Shown here in pieces: positions 1 through 13,250 of a DNA stretch of 64,000 nucleotides. The DNA comes from JABFRJ01 sp963847145 (GTDB lineage Bacteria; Pseudomonadota; Alphaproteobacteria; Rhizobiales; Hyphomicrobiaceae), in contig CAWJYN010000003.1 in NCBI GenBank assembly GCA_963847145.1, positions 124,001 through 188,000 of the forward strand, written 5' to 3'. The notes under the pieces were generated by a model. The model was not told where the DNA came from, did no database searches, and saw only the letters and a program-made list of their open reading frames with translations. Each line of letters begins with the position of its first letter. Position 1 is the stretch's first letter. The position numbers and the translations under genes are program-made.

Positions 1-837
1 GAAGTTCGACACCGGGAACGCGCCGAGCTTGTAGAGTTCCGGCCGTTTGGGTTGGAACCAGCCGAGCACTTGCCGTTCCGGAATCGCGGTCTGCTGGAGC
101 GCCGGCACATGCTGGCCGATCCACGCGCCGGTCGACAGCACCAGGCTGCCAGCTTCATAGGTCGTGCGGCTCGTCTTGACCCGCACGCCACCGCCGGCCG
201 TTGGCTCCCACGACACGATTGGCTCGCGGGCGCGGATGTCGGCACCGTGCGCTTGCGCCATCCACACGTGCTGCACGATGGCGCGCTCGGAGGCAACAAA
301 GCCGCCGTCGGGTTGGTAGACGGCACCGTAGTCGGTGCTCAGCTGGTAGCCGGGATAGCGCTGATTGACGGTTTTAGCGTCGAGCAGTTCGTGAAACAGG
401 CTGTGCTCGCGGCAACTGGCGAGGGCGCCCTCTAAGATGTCGCTGCCGGCAGCGCCGATGTCCAGAGAGCCGGTGACATAGAGCAATTGCTCGCCTGCCA
501 GCTGTTCGGTCTCGCGCCAGAGTTCATAGGCGCGTCTGAGGAGCGGCACGTAGGAGGTGTGCTCGAAGTAGGCGAGACGGATGATCCGGTTGGCGGCGTG
601 CGAAGATCCCATCGTGTGTGGAATGTCGAAGCGCTCAAGGCCAAGCACGCGGACGCCGCGACGCGCCAATTGCCAGCAGGCCGCTGCGCCCATGCCGCCG
701 ACGCCGGCGACGATGACGTCATAGGTTTCGGTCGGAGTGTGAGGGCGTTTGGATATGGCCGGAGGTCCTGTTGGTTTGGGAACGGGTTGTGTGATCCTGC
801 CGGGTACCGTTCGAAGGGGTGTCAGCCTTTCGAGCAT
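1..837 (-). CDS. Monomeric sarcosine oxidase / N-methyltryptophan oxidase-like FAD enzyme (partial, C-terminus outside window)
   Basis: The frame is open to the left edge, so only the N-terminal part (about 279 codons) is present. A dinucleotide-binding segment, VIVAGVGGMGAAACWQLARR, is followed by GLERF at the end of the second beta strand and the family signature MGSSHAANRIIRLAYFEH, a close match to monomeric sarcosine oxidase. These flavoproteins oxidatively demethylate N-methyl amino acids such as sarcosine to glycine, formaldehyde and H2O2. The cysteine that binds FAD covalently lies beyond the window, so it cannot be checked. The start is uncertain: the conserved fold begins near 735, but no ATG, GTG or TTG lies just before it. 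The nearest ATG is at 837; others lie at 843 and 867. It follows the rRNA operon in the same direction but is separated from it by the terminator at 940-974. The substrate is inferred from the family. Confidence 0.8.
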   Translation of the reverse strand, partial: MLERLTPLRTVPGRITQPVPKPTGPPAISKRPHTPTETYDVIVAGVGGMGAAACWQLARRGVRVLGLERFDIPHTMGSSHAANRIIRLAYFEHTSYVPLLRRAYELWRETEQLAGEQLLYVTGSLDIGAAGSDILEGALASCREHSLFHELLDAKTVNQRYPGYQLSTDYGAVYQPDGGFVASERAIVQHVWMAQAHGADIRAREPIVSWEPTAGGGVRVKTSRTTYEAGSLVLSTGAWIGQHVPALQQTAIPERQVLGWFQPKRPELYKLGAFPVSNF

Positions 838-939
838 CCCGACCATCACCTTCGGCCCTGGACCCATTTTGCAGGGCGCTGCGTGGAGGAGTACGGTGCG
901 CGGCACTTGTCTGCAAGTCTTCAGGCGGTGTGCGAACGC

Positions 940-974
940 AAACTGCCGCCGATCGGGGGATCGGCGGCAGTTTT
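940..974 (-). terminator. Intrinsic terminator of the rRNA operon
   Basis: A perfect 15-bp inverted repeat (940-954 and 959-973, arms AAACTGCCGCCGATC) encloses a 4-base loop. It lies about 50 bp beyond the 5S 3' end in the direction of rrn transcription. The run of T after the stem on the minus strand is only three bases (four on the plus strand), but the stem is very strong. It probably ends the rRNA transcript and insulates the sarcosine oxidase-like gene. Confidence 0.8.
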
Positions 975-1023
975 GGGTATTTGTGGAGAAGGGATGTCTT
1001 GATGGTGTGTTATGCGCCTTGGC

Positions 1024-1140
1024 AGACCTGGCAACGACCTACTCTCCCGCGACTTAAGTCGGAGTACCATCGGCCCTGGAGCGTTTCACGGCCGAGTTCG
1101 GAATGGGATCGGGTGCAGCCACTCCGGTATAATCACCAGG
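1024..1140 (-). rRNA. rrf: 5S ribosomal RNA
   Basis: On the minus strand the segment opens with the CCTGGTG/AGGTCTGCC terminal pairing of 5S rRNA. It contains the conserved loop-B/C core CCCGATCCCATTCCGAACTCG and the loop E region GATGGTACTCCGAC. It is the last gene of the operon, about 330 bp beyond 23S. Ends are estimated from the terminal helix to within a few bases. Confidence 0.95.
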
Positions 1141-1473
1141 TCGGCAAAAGCGCATGACATTTTTGCTTGTGCGCGCCGACACGCTTACTCGCGAGTTGGC
1201 CGCCGCACACGAAGTGCACGGCTCCAACCCGTGTACGGGTTGGGACACAAACTGAAAACTGGTCTCTATGCGTTCGCCACGCAGGCTTCGGTCCGCGCTG
1301 TGCGCGGAGCTTCGCTTCGCGTGCGGCGGGATTTGTGCCTGTTGCGACGAACTCAGGTCTCGCCAAGCGCGCAGCGACCCGTCGCGTCAGGCCATCAACG
1401 ATGGCCGAAAACGACTGATGGCCCGCGCTGGCGAAGCGCCTCAGAAAGAAAATGAGCATTGCTTAATGAGAGT
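1141..1473 (-). other. 23S-5S spacer with palindrome and processing-stem arm
   Basis: This non-coding spacer holds three visible elements: a palindrome at 1224-1243 (CCAACCCGT/ACGGGTTGG); one copy of the spacer repeat starting at 1269 that recurs at 5011; and at 1453-1473 the 3' arm of a roughly 20-bp stem complementary to 4301-4320 on the other side of 23S. That stem is the expected RNase III substrate releasing pre-23S. No tRNA-fMet is present, although many alphaproteobacterial operons carry one after 5S. Confidence 0.7.
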
Positions 1474-4300
<2,827 letters not shown>

Positions 4301-4817
4301 ACTCTCATTAGCAATGCTCACTTGATGAGGTGCGCGCCGCACACGCTTCGGTTCGAACCGAAGGTTCGAAGCGTCGCTGCGCGTGTGCACCGTCTCATTG
4401 TGCGTTCGCCATGCAGCCTTATGTCCTCGCTTGCGCTCGGAGTTTTGCTGCGCGTGTAACGCACATCTCAGTCAGTAGCCGGTCAGCCTTTTGTCCTGCC
4501 CGGCAACGTCGTTGAGACTGAGCACTTATTCTTTCTTAGAAAAGACCAGTTTTCATCAAGATAAACCCGGCGCGGCGTTGCGGTTAAACAAACGCCCTGA
4601 GCCCTGTCGAGGCCAGGTCACAGTGCTCAAGACGCATTGCTGCGCCCCAAGCCCGGTGACCTACCAGGCATATCCCTTCTTCACGATGTCGGAGACACTC
4701 CCTTGCAGGAGTATTTGTATTCTTTGTTCTCGTGATTGCGCTCGGCGCGCGGCCCACGTCCGAGCGCGACGCGCTCGGAACTTCGCGTGCCGCGTTTGGC
4801 GCTGGCGAGCGAAAGAG
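4301..4817 (-). other. tRNA-Ala to 23S spacer
   Basis: This 517-bp non-coding spacer begins with the 5' arm of the 23S processing stem (4301-4320). It also has a degenerate copy of the spacer repeat starting at 4401. I see no gene in the rest. Confidence 0.7.
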
Positions 4818-4893
4818 TGGTGGAGCCTATCGGAATCGAACCGATGACATCCTGCTTGCAAAGCAGGCGCTCTCCCATCTGAGCTAAGGCCCC
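4818..4893 (-). tRNA. tRNA-Ala (anticodon TGC)
   Basis: The 76-nt minus-strand sequence begins GGGGCCTTAGCTCAG, has the anticodon stem-loop CTGCTTTGCAAGCAG with anticodon TGC, the T arm GGTTCGATTCC and an encoded CCA end. The acceptor stem GGGGCCT/AGGCTCC pairs with one G-U. It sits at its usual place in the 16S-23S spacer. Confidence 0.97.
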
Positions 4894-4928
4894 GAACTCC
4901 GTATTGATTGACGCGTCATGCCAAGAAA

Positions 4929-5005
4929 TGGTGGGCCTGGGAAGATTTGAACTTCCGACCTCACGCTTATCAAGCGCGCGCTCTAACCAACTGAGCTACA
5001 GGCCC
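4929..5005 (-). tRNA. tRNA-Ile (anticodon GAT)
   Basis: The 77-nt minus-strand cloverleaf begins GGGCCTGTAGCTCAG, has anticodon GAT in CGCTTGATAAGCG, the T arm GTTCAAATC and an encoded CCA. Its acceptor stem GGGCCTG/CAGGCCC is perfect. It lies 35 bp before tRNA-Ala in the transcript. Confidence 0.97.
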
Positions 5006-5010
5006 TCTCT

Positions 5011-5060
5011 TGCGTTCGCCACGCAGGCTTCGGTCTGCACCTCGCGGTGCAGAGTTTCGC
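5011..5060 (-). repeat. rRNA-spacer repeat (copies also at 1269 and 4401)
   Basis: The 25-bp segment at 5011-5035 is identical to 1269-1293, and a degenerate copy begins at 4401. The flanks stay similar beyond that core (TTCGCTGCGCGTG-like tails). The unit is a partial inverted repeat, since its ends (CGTTCGCC and GGCGAACG) pair, so each copy can fold into a hairpin in the precursor RNA. All three copies lie in non-coding spacers of this one operon. Confidence 0.65.
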
Positions 5061-5358
5061 TGCGCGTGGGGCGAACGGCATCGCCTGTAGCCAAGTACAC
5101 AGATGTTGCCAAGCGCGAAGCGCTCTTTAGCGCTGAGCGACGCTGCATGCCTTTGGCATGCACGCGGCCCGTGCGGCGAGCACCTAAAAATATCACGAGA
5201 AGAAAGAGAAACGAAGACGGCGGCGTCCCGCTGTGAGAATGCCGTGCCAGAGAATTCCATCTGGACGGCGTGTTTCCAAGAGATCTAAAGAGCGAACCTG
5301 TCCAGATGGCGCGCGATTGCTCGGGCGACACCCTTCCAAGAGCACCGGCTAGAGATCT

Positions 5359-6864
<1,506 letters not shown>

Positions 6865-7848
6865 AAAATTTCATCCATAGCTTGCTTGGAGGGAATTCTC
6901 TCGCTCTGCATGCCAGCACATCTTTCGACGGCGACACACGGCGAGGCTCCAAGTCTGTGTTACAGGGCCCACCACATAAGCTGATCATCTCATACACCCG
7001 ACAAGTTGCCCAAAAGCAATGTTGCCGAACGTACCCGACTCACAGTTATGGTGATGGCTGAAAAACACAGAAGCTAAAGTCTTGTTGACTGACCCCCGCG
7101 CATCCCAAGCTTGCGCCCAAGGACCACGCTGAAATCAATCCGCCAGGACTCCGCCGCCTGCGTTTCTCTTTCTTCAAAACCACAATGTCAAAGAGCGCAA
7201 TCAAGACCAACCCAAACAGTTCACCCACCTCCAAGCCTCCCTCGCGGAAGACCCGAAGCAAAAACGAAAACCCGCCGGGCTTCCCCGCTAGGTCTCTTCG
7301 TCAGATCAGGAGTGTGCTGCCCAAGTTGGGCGCGGGGCAGAGCGCCTCGCAACAGGAGCGGGTTAAACAACAAAGGCAGGGCCGAGTCAACATGGGCTGG
7401 CGATTATTTTAGGCGTGCCGGCGCTGCGCCGCGCAGCGTTGCCCAAGCGCTTGATTTGCTTGTTTAAAGGCGCGATGCGCGACGCTGACGCGCTGTGGAA
7501 AAAAGCGTTTGCAGCCCGCTTGAACGCGCCGAACTGATGGAGAAATTCGAAGCCAGCCGCATGGCCGCGGGCCGCGCCCGCTGCAAGCACACACCAGTGG
7601 GGCAGCGACCCGCAAGACCGTGTACTGTCGCAGAACACAGATTGCCACGCCGTTGCCGTGTTTGTCATGGCTAGGTGCAGACATGCGCACTGCGATTCGC
7701 TGGTTTCGTGACCCTGTTCGATCACGATGGCGAGCGCGCGCCGGGGAGACGCGAGGGTTCGGGGGTCGTGGTTCATCAGAGGCGGCACGCACCTGTCAGT
7801 CGCTCGCGCCGGACCTCGCGCCCGGCCGCCGACAACGCGCGTGCGCCC
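6865..7848. other. Intergenic region: rrn leader and upstream region, no gene seen
   Basis: This holds the 16S leader with boxA and the divergent space before the M23 peptidase gene. Reading frames here lack protein-like composition, so I call no gene. The rrn promoter must lie here, but I see no clear hexamers. Confidence 0.6.
7186..7198 (-). promoter_or_regulatory. boxA antitermination element of the rrn leader
   Basis: On the minus strand GCGCTCTTTGACATTG is followed by GAAGAAAGAGAAACG, the usual order in rhizobial 16S leaders. boxA binds NusB/NusE to make transcription of the rRNA operon resistant to Rho. It lies about 320 bp before 16S. I could not define a convincing -35/-10 pair further upstream (7200-7400). 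Confidence 0.6.
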
Positions 7849-9819
7849 ATGCGCGGGCCGCTGGCACGGCTTAATCGGGGCGCTGCCAGTATCTTTGAGC
7901 AAGACCACGGCGACCGCCGCCGGGCCGGCCGCTTCCGGTGGTTTATCAGCACGTGCTTTGCAGCAGGCATCGGCGCGTTCGCCATTCTGTTCTCGTTGCT
8001 GGGTGCCAATGAGCGGGGCGATCTGGCCGAACAGGCGGGGCTGGTCCCGGCATCGGTCAGCATAACACCGCCCACGACGATCGAAGCGCCGCAAGGGCTG
8101 CGGTGGGCGCTGCCAAAAGCGGACAAGTTACTCGCCACCAGTGGCGCCATGAGTACCAAATTCATCATCTACGACAGTATCCGCCAAAAGCGGGATAACC
8201 GCGAGTATCTGCAGAAGAAAACGTACGCGCGGATCGTCTCGCGGCTGGCGACGGCACCGACCAGCCAGCACGCCGACCGAATTCCTCCGTTCAATCCGTA
8301 CAAACTCTACGCCAGCGGCGAGGAAGGGGCCGACAAGGATGTGCTGGCGGCCGTCGAGCGGCAGGACGGCGCTGTGAAGGTGGTGGAGTTGCTCGGTGGC
8401 ATTCTGCCGAGCGATGACGGGCAAGACATGAATACGCCGGAAATCGCCGACGTGGTGGCACGCGACGCGGTGGTCCAGAACGACCCGATCGCGCTGCGCC
8501 CGGGCTTTCAGGCCGACGGCGCCGACAAGGCTGGCGCGGCCGAGTTGCTCGCCCAGCGCTTGCCGCGGTCAACGCCGGAGGCGCTGCCGCCAAACACGAC
8601 GGCGCTGGCGAAATCGGCCAGCGAGCTGGACGATGGGGATGATGACCTGGAAACGCGCGAGGTGCGGGTGTTTCGCGCCGGGCGGGGTGACACGCTGACA
8701 CGGCTGCTGTCGAAGCTCGGCGGCGAGGCGCTGCTGGTGGCGGAAATGGTGCGGGCGGCATCGACGGTGTTTGCAGATGCGGCGCTGGCGGCAGGACAAG
8801 AGGTTCACGTCACGCTGGTGCCCTCGTTGACCAAGCCGGGTGCTGCAGAGCCGGTGCGGTTCAGTGTGTTTGGCGACGGACATGAGCATAAAGTGACGGT
8901 GACGCGCAAAGCCGACGGTGAGTTTACCGCCTCGACGTCCCCCATTGATGAGCGGATCATGCGGGCGGCGCTTGGCCCGGGCGAAAAGGCATCAACGGCG
9001 AGCCTGTATGCCAGCTACTTCGCGGCGGCTCTTGCGCAGGGGCTGGCGCCCGAACTCGTCACGCAAGTGCTCAAGATCCATGCCTCCGAAACCGACTTCC
9101 GGCGGCGCGTGCGGGGAGCGGATTTCGCGGAGCTGTTCTTTGACGTCAAGGAAGAAGGCAAAGGCGTTGACGGGGCCCTTGGCGACTTGCTGGCGACGGT
9201 GCTGACAACGGGCGGCGAGACACAGAAGTACTACCGGTTCCGCTCGCCCGATGGGATCATCGATTACTACGACGATCTGGGCAACAACTCGCGCAAATTC
9301 CTGATGCGACGGCCGGTGCGCGGCGAAGGCATCCGGCTGGCGGACGGTTTCGGATGGCGGCGGCATCCCTTGCTCGGCTACGTGCGGCGACACGCCGGCA
9401 TCGATTGGGCGGGACCCGTTGGAACGCCGATCATGGCGGCTGGCTCTGGCGTGATCGAGGAAGCGCGTTTCAAAGGCGAGTTTGGCAACTATATCCGCAT
9501 CCGGCACGCCAATGGCTACAAAACTGCTTACGCGCATCTCTCGCGTCATGCGCCGGGTATTGGCGAGGGGGCGCGCGTGACGCAAGGGCAGGTGATCGGG
9601 TTCATCGGCTCGACGGGCCTGTCGACGGGGCCGCATCTGCACTTTGAGGTGCTGGTTAACACCCAGCAGGTCGATCCGATGACGATCCCGGTCCCCAAAG
9701 AGCGCAAGCTGGCCGGCAAAATGCTGATCGATTTCCAAAAAGAGCGTGTGCGGATTGACGAGCTGATGCGGCGCAATCCGGTTTCAACTAAAGTGGTTGA
9801 GGCGGTGCCGGAGCGTTGA
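7849..9819 (+). CDS. M23 (LytM) family metallopeptidase, membrane-anchored
   Basis: The 656-residue product has a short basic cytoplasmic N-terminus, one membrane segment at about residues 31-52, a long periplasmic region and a C-terminal LytM/M23 domain. The zinc site is complete: the His/Asp pair in HAGIDWAGP and the HxH of GPHLHFEV. Such enzymes cut peptide cross-links in peptidoglycan during growth or division. The region before the domain (GRGDTLTRLLSKLGG) resembles the LysM/OapA-like segment of alphaproteobacterial M23 proteins. I prefer the ATG at 7849: a longer frame opens with GTG at 7675, but the added 58 residues look non-coding and neither start has a good ribosome site. It stands alone between the rrn operon and hisC. 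Confidence 0.88.
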   Translation: MRGPLARLNRGAASIFEQDHGDRRRAGRFRWFISTCFAAGIGAFAILFSLLGANERGDLAEQAGLVPASVSITPPTTIEAPQGLRWALPKADKLLATSGAMSTKFIIYDSIRQKRDNREYLQKKTYARIVSRLATAPTSQHADRIPPFNPYKLYASGEEGADKDVLAAVERQDGAVKVVELLGGILPSDDGQDMNTPEIADVVARDAVVQNDPIALRPGFQADGADKAGAAELLAQRLPRSTPEALPPNTTALAKSASELDDGDDDLETREVRVFRAGRGDTLTRLLSKLGGEALLVAEMVRAASTVFADAALAAGQEVHVTLVPSLTKPGAAEPVRFSVFGDGHEHKVTVTRKADGEFTASTSPIDERIMRAALGPGEKASTASLYASYFAAALAQGLAPELVTQVLKIHASETDFRRRVRGADFAELFFDVKEEGKGVDGALGDLLATVLTTGGETQKYYRFRSPDGIIDYYDDLGNNSRKFLMRRPVRGEGIRLADGFGWRRHPLLGYVRRHAGIDWAGPVGTPIMAAGSGVIEEARFKGEFGNYIRIRHANGYKTAYAHLSRHAPGIGEGARVTQGQVIGFIGSTGLSTGPHLHFEVLVNTQQVDPMTIPVPKERKLAGKMLIDFQKERVRIDELMRRNPVSTKVVEAVPER

Positions 9820-9823
9820 GGCT

Positions 9824-9886
9824 GTTGGCTGGCGCGTGGCGGTCGTTTGCTGGCGCGTTGGGGTTGATTGCTGGCGCAGGGCGTTG
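9824..9886. repeat. Three imperfect 21-bp tandem repeats
   Basis: Units 9824-9844, 9845-9865 and 9866-9886 share the core TTGCTGGCGC with a G/T-rich tail. They begin 5 bp after the M23 stop codon. They are absent from the coding sequence and have no obvious role. Confidence 0.7.
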
Positions 9887-9964
9887 CGCTGCTTTTGCGC
9901 TTGAATGTGAGCAGCAGTCGACTATCAATCGGCAACGCAAAGCCCAGCCACTCGAGATCCCACC

Positions 9965-11080
9965 ATGACCGCTCATGCCCGCGCAACAGGACCTGTTCCG
10001 CAGCCCGGTATTGCCGATATTGCCGCGTATGTGCCGGGCGAGAGCCATGTGCCTGGCGGGATGACACCGGTGAAACTATCGTCAAACGAGAACCCATTGG
10101 GGCCAAGCCCCAAAGCAATCGCTGCTTTCAAGGCCGCCGCTGACCACCTGGAACGCTACCCGGATGGTGGGGCTGTGGCGCTACGGCAAGCCATTGGGCG
10201 CGTCTATGGGTTGGATGCGAGCCGCCTGGTGTGTGGCGCGGGGTCGGATGAACTGATCGGCTTGATCACGCACGCCTACGTGGGCACGGGCGATGAGACG
10301 CTGTTCCCCGAGCACGGCTTCCTGATGTACAGAATTGCGACGATGGCCAACGGCGGTGTGCCGGTGACGGCGCCGGAGAAGAATTTGCGGACCGATGTGG
10401 ACGCACTGCTGGCGCGCGTGACGCCGAGAACCAAGCTGGTGTATCTGGCCAATCCGAATAACCCGACGGGCACTTACATTCCGTTCGAAGAGGTGCGGCG
10501 CCTCCACGCGGGACTGCCGAAGTCGACGATCCTGGTGCTGGATGCGGCTTACTGTGAATACGTGCGGCGCAACGACTATGAGGCCGGGATCGAGCTGGTT
10601 GGCAGCTCCGAGAACGTTGTGATGATGCGGACGTTCTCGAAGATTCATGGATTGGCGGCACTGCGGCTGGGCTGGGCTTATTGCCCGCCGGGCATCGCCG
10701 ATGTGCTCAACCGTATCCGGGGACCGTTCAATGTATCGGCACCGGCGATCGCGGCGGGTATTGCGGCGATTGAAGACCGGGCGCATCAAGAAGCCGCTGT
10801 GGCGCACAACGAACACTGGCTGCCGTGGGTGACGGCGGAGCTTGAAAAGATGGGCCTTAAAGTGACGCCGAGCGTGGGCAATTTTGTGCTGATGCATTTT
10901 CCAGAGAGTGGCAGCAAGACAGCGGCGGCCGCTGACGCGTTTCTCAAATCGCGGGCGATCATCGTGCGTGCCGTCGGGGCGTACAAGCTGCCGCAGTGTT
11001 TGCGCATGACGATCGGCACCGAAGCCGAGAACCGCCAGGTGGTGGACGCATTGGCCGCATTTATGACTGGCCGGGCGTGA
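9965..11080 (+). CDS. hisC: Histidinol-phosphate aminotransferase (class I/II PLP enzyme)
   Basis: The 371-residue product is a fold-type I aminotransferase. It has the N-terminal KLSSNENPLGPSPKA motif of HisC, the PLP-contact segment NPNNPTGTY, the cofactor aspartate in LDAAYCEY, and the PLP lysine in RTFSKIHGLAALRLGW. It transfers the amino group from glutamate to imidazole acetol phosphate in histidine synthesis. In alphaproteobacteria the copy next to tyrC often also serves as an aromatic aminotransferase. That is likely here, because its stop codon overlaps an ATG of the tyrC frame (TGATG at 11078-11082) and no other his genes are present. Confidence 0.93.
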   Translation: MTAHARATGPVPQPGIADIAAYVPGESHVPGGMTPVKLSSNENPLGPSPKAIAAFKAAADHLERYPDGGAVALRQAIGRVYGLDASRLVCGAGSDELIGLITHAYVGTGDETLFPEHGFLMYRIATMANGGVPVTAPEKNLRTDVDALLARVTPRTKLVYLANPNNPTGTYIPFEEVRRLHAGLPKSTILVLDAAYCEYVRRNDYEAGIELVGSSENVVMMRTFSKIHGLAALRLGWAYCPPGIADVLNRIRGPFNVSAPAIAAGIAAIEDRAHQEAAVAHNEHWLPWVTAELEKMGLKVTPSVGNFVLMHFPESGSKTAAAADAFLKSRAIIVRAVGAYKLPQCLRMTIGTEAENRQVVDALAAFMTGRA

Positions 11081-11106
11081 TGACGGCCGCGGCAAAGGGA
11101 ACACCG

Positions 11107-12031
11107 ATGTTCAAGCGCGTGGCGCTGATCGGCATCGGACTGATTGGGTCATCGCTAAGCCATGCGATGCGCCGCGGTAGGTTGGCGGGTGCAATCGTCG
11201 GCCACGCGCGGACCGCGGACACGCGCGCGAAGGCGCTGGAGCTGGGTCTCGTATCTGCAGTCTATGAGACGGCTGCCGAGGCGGTGCGCGACGCAGACTT
11301 GGTGATCTTGTGTGCGCCGGTCGGTGCGTGTGGGGCGCTGGTGCGGGAGATCGGACCGCGGCTTGCGCCGGGCGCGATCCTGACCGACGTCGGCTCGGTC
11401 AAGGCGGCGATCGTACGGGATTGTGCGCCGTTTGTGCCAGCCGGTGTGCATTTCATTCCAGGGCATCCGATTGCCGGCACCGAGCAATCGGGACCAGCAG
11501 CGGGCTTTGCGACGTTGTTCGACGGGCGTTGGTGTGTGCTGACACCGGTTGCTGGCAGCGACGTTGCGGCAGTTGCGATGCTGGAGGCGTTCTGGCGCGC
11601 ATGCGGCTCCAACGTGGAGATCATGGACGCCGAGCATCATGACATGGTGCTGGCGATTACCAGCCATGTGCCACACGTGATCGCGTTCAACATCGTCAAC
11701 ACGGCGGCGCATCTGGCAGCGGTGACGAATAGTGAAGTGATCAAGTACTCGGCTGGTGGGTTCAGAGATTTCGACGCGTCTTGCGGCTTCCGATCCGACG
11801 ATGTGGCGCGATGTGTTCTTGAACAACAAGGGCGCCGTGCTCGAGATGCTGAGCCGGTTCAGTGAGAACTTGGCGCTGATGCAGCGGGCGATCCGGTTCG
11901 ACGATGGCGATGCCATCTTCAAGATGATCACCGACGCGCGCGAGATCCGCCGCGGTGTGATCCAAGCCGGACAAGACACGGCGGCACCGGACTTCGGACG
12001 GCATGCGCCGGCAAAAAGCGATAAAGCCTAA
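11107..12031 (+). pseudogene. tyrC: Prephenate/arogenate dehydrogenase with a +1 frameshift
   Basis: The N-terminal part has the NAD-binding motif VALIGIGLIGSSL, LTDVGSVKAAI, the catalytic PGHPIAGTEQSGP block and the His-rich AITSHVPHVIAF. After GGFRDF the frame breaks. The family continuation TRLAASDPTMWRDVFLNN resumes one base later and runs to a normal end (IIQAGQDTAAPDFG-like) at 12031. One extra base near 11773 (TTTCGACGCG where TTTCACGCG is expected) explains it fully. The intact product, about 308 residues, would convert prephenate or arogenate toward tyrosine, working with the adjacent hisC. The ATG at 11107 is preceded by AAGGGA; an upstream ATG at 11080 overlaps the hisC stop. Whether the gene is broken or the read is wrong cannot be told from sequence alone. 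Confidence 0.88.
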
Positions 12032-12058
12032 AGCGCGGACCAGCAAAGGGAAGCGGCC

Positions 12059-13210
12059 ATGCCGTTGCATTTCTCACAAACGGAAATGTCGGGGCGGCGC
12101 GCGGCTGCGGGCGCGGCGCTGACGGCGCGTGGGCTGGATGCGCTGCTGATGTTCCGCCAAGAGAGCATGTACTATCTGACCGGCTATGACACATTCGGGT
12201 ATGTCTTTTTTCAGTGTCTGGTGCTGACAGCTGATGGACGGACGGCGCTGGTGACGCGCGCGCCGGATTTGCGCCAAGCGCGGTTCACCTCCGATGTGGC
12301 GGATGTGCGCGTGTGGGTTGATCGCGATGGGGCGACGCCGGTTGATGATCTCAAGGTGCTGCTCGGCGAGCTGGGATTGAAGGGTGGCAGGCTCGGTGTC
12401 GAATACGATGCCTATGGGTTAACGGCGGCGAACGGGAAAAAGTTGGACGCGGGGCTGGCCGAGTTCGCGGCACTTGAGGACGCATCGGATCTTGTGACGC
12501 GGTTGCGACTGGTGAAGAGCGCGGCCGAGATCGCCTATGTGCGGCGGGCTGCGGCGTTGGGCGATGCGGCATGGGACGCGGCCTGCCAGACTACCAAGGC
12601 CGGAGTGTTCGAGGGCGAGATTTTGGCGCGGATGCATGGCGCCATTTTTGCTGGCGGCGGTGATGATCCGGGCAATGAGTTCATCATCGGTTCGGGTCCA
12701 GGTGCGATGATGTGCCGATATTTCACGGGGCGGCGGACGCTGGACGCGCAGGATCAACTGACCTTGGAGTTTGCGGGGACGTACCGGCACTATCATGCGT
12801 GCTTGATGCGGACGATTGCAGTGGGTTCGGCGCCGGCACGGCAGCGGGACTTGCACGCAGCGGCACGGGATGCACTGCTTGGGTGTGAGGCGGCGTTAAA
12901 GCCTGGGCGGACTGTTGGCGACGTGTTCGAAGCGCATGCGGCGACGTTGGATAAGGCCGGGTTGTCGCGTTTCCGGCTGAATGCCTGCGGCTACTCGCTC
13001 GGTACCACGTTTGCGCCCAACTGGATGGACTGGCCGATGATCTACAAAGCGAACCCGGTGGTGCTGGCGCCAGGCATGGTGTTCTTTCTGCACATGATCA
13101 TTTTTGATGATGAGAGCGGGCTCGCGATGACGTTGGGGCGGACGTCGTTGGTAACTGCCAACGGTGCGGAGGTGCTGTCGAAGGCGCCGTTGGATCTGGT
13201 GGTGGTGTAG
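12059..13210 (+). CDS. M24 family creatinase/aminopeptidase P-like protein with unusual metal site
   Basis: The 383-residue product has the N-terminal creatinase domain (MFRQESMYYLTGYD) and a C-terminal pita-bread domain. In Xaa-Pro peptidases five residues bind two metals. Here their places are taken by Glu237 and Cys248 (LEFAGTYRHYHACLMRT), Tyr312 (GYSLGT), His345 (VFFLHMIIFD) and a non-acidic residue near 361. It is therefore likely a hydrolase of the creatinase/ectoine hydrolase type acting on a small C-N substrate, not a classical metallopeptidase. An AAAGGGAAG ribosome site precedes the ATG. It lies in the hisC-tyrC direction, 27 bp after tyrC, and 40 bp before the kinase gene. The substrate is unknown. 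Confidence 0.78.
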   Translation: MPLHFSQTEMSGRRAAAGAALTARGLDALLMFRQESMYYLTGYDTFGYVFFQCLVLTADGRTALVTRAPDLRQARFTSDVADVRVWVDRDGATPVDDLKVLLGELGLKGGRLGVEYDAYGLTAANGKKLDAGLAEFAALEDASDLVTRLRLVKSAAEIAYVRRAAALGDAAWDAACQTTKAGVFEGEILARMHGAIFAGGGDDPGNEFIIGSGPGAMMCRYFTGRRTLDAQDQLTLEFAGTYRHYHACLMRTIAVGSAPARQRDLHAAARDALLGCEAALKPGRTVGDVFEAHAATLDKAGLSRFRLNACGYSLGTTFAPNWMDWPMIYKANPVVLAPGMVFFLHMIIFDDESGLAMTLGRTSLVTANGAEVLSKAPLDLVVV

Positions 13211-13250
13211 GATCGCTGCGGTGGTTGGGACAGGTAGGAGTGCTGCCGGC

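Noticed and set aside
9824..9886. CRISPR array
   Set aside because: The units are contiguous 21-mers with no unique spacers and no cas genes nearby.
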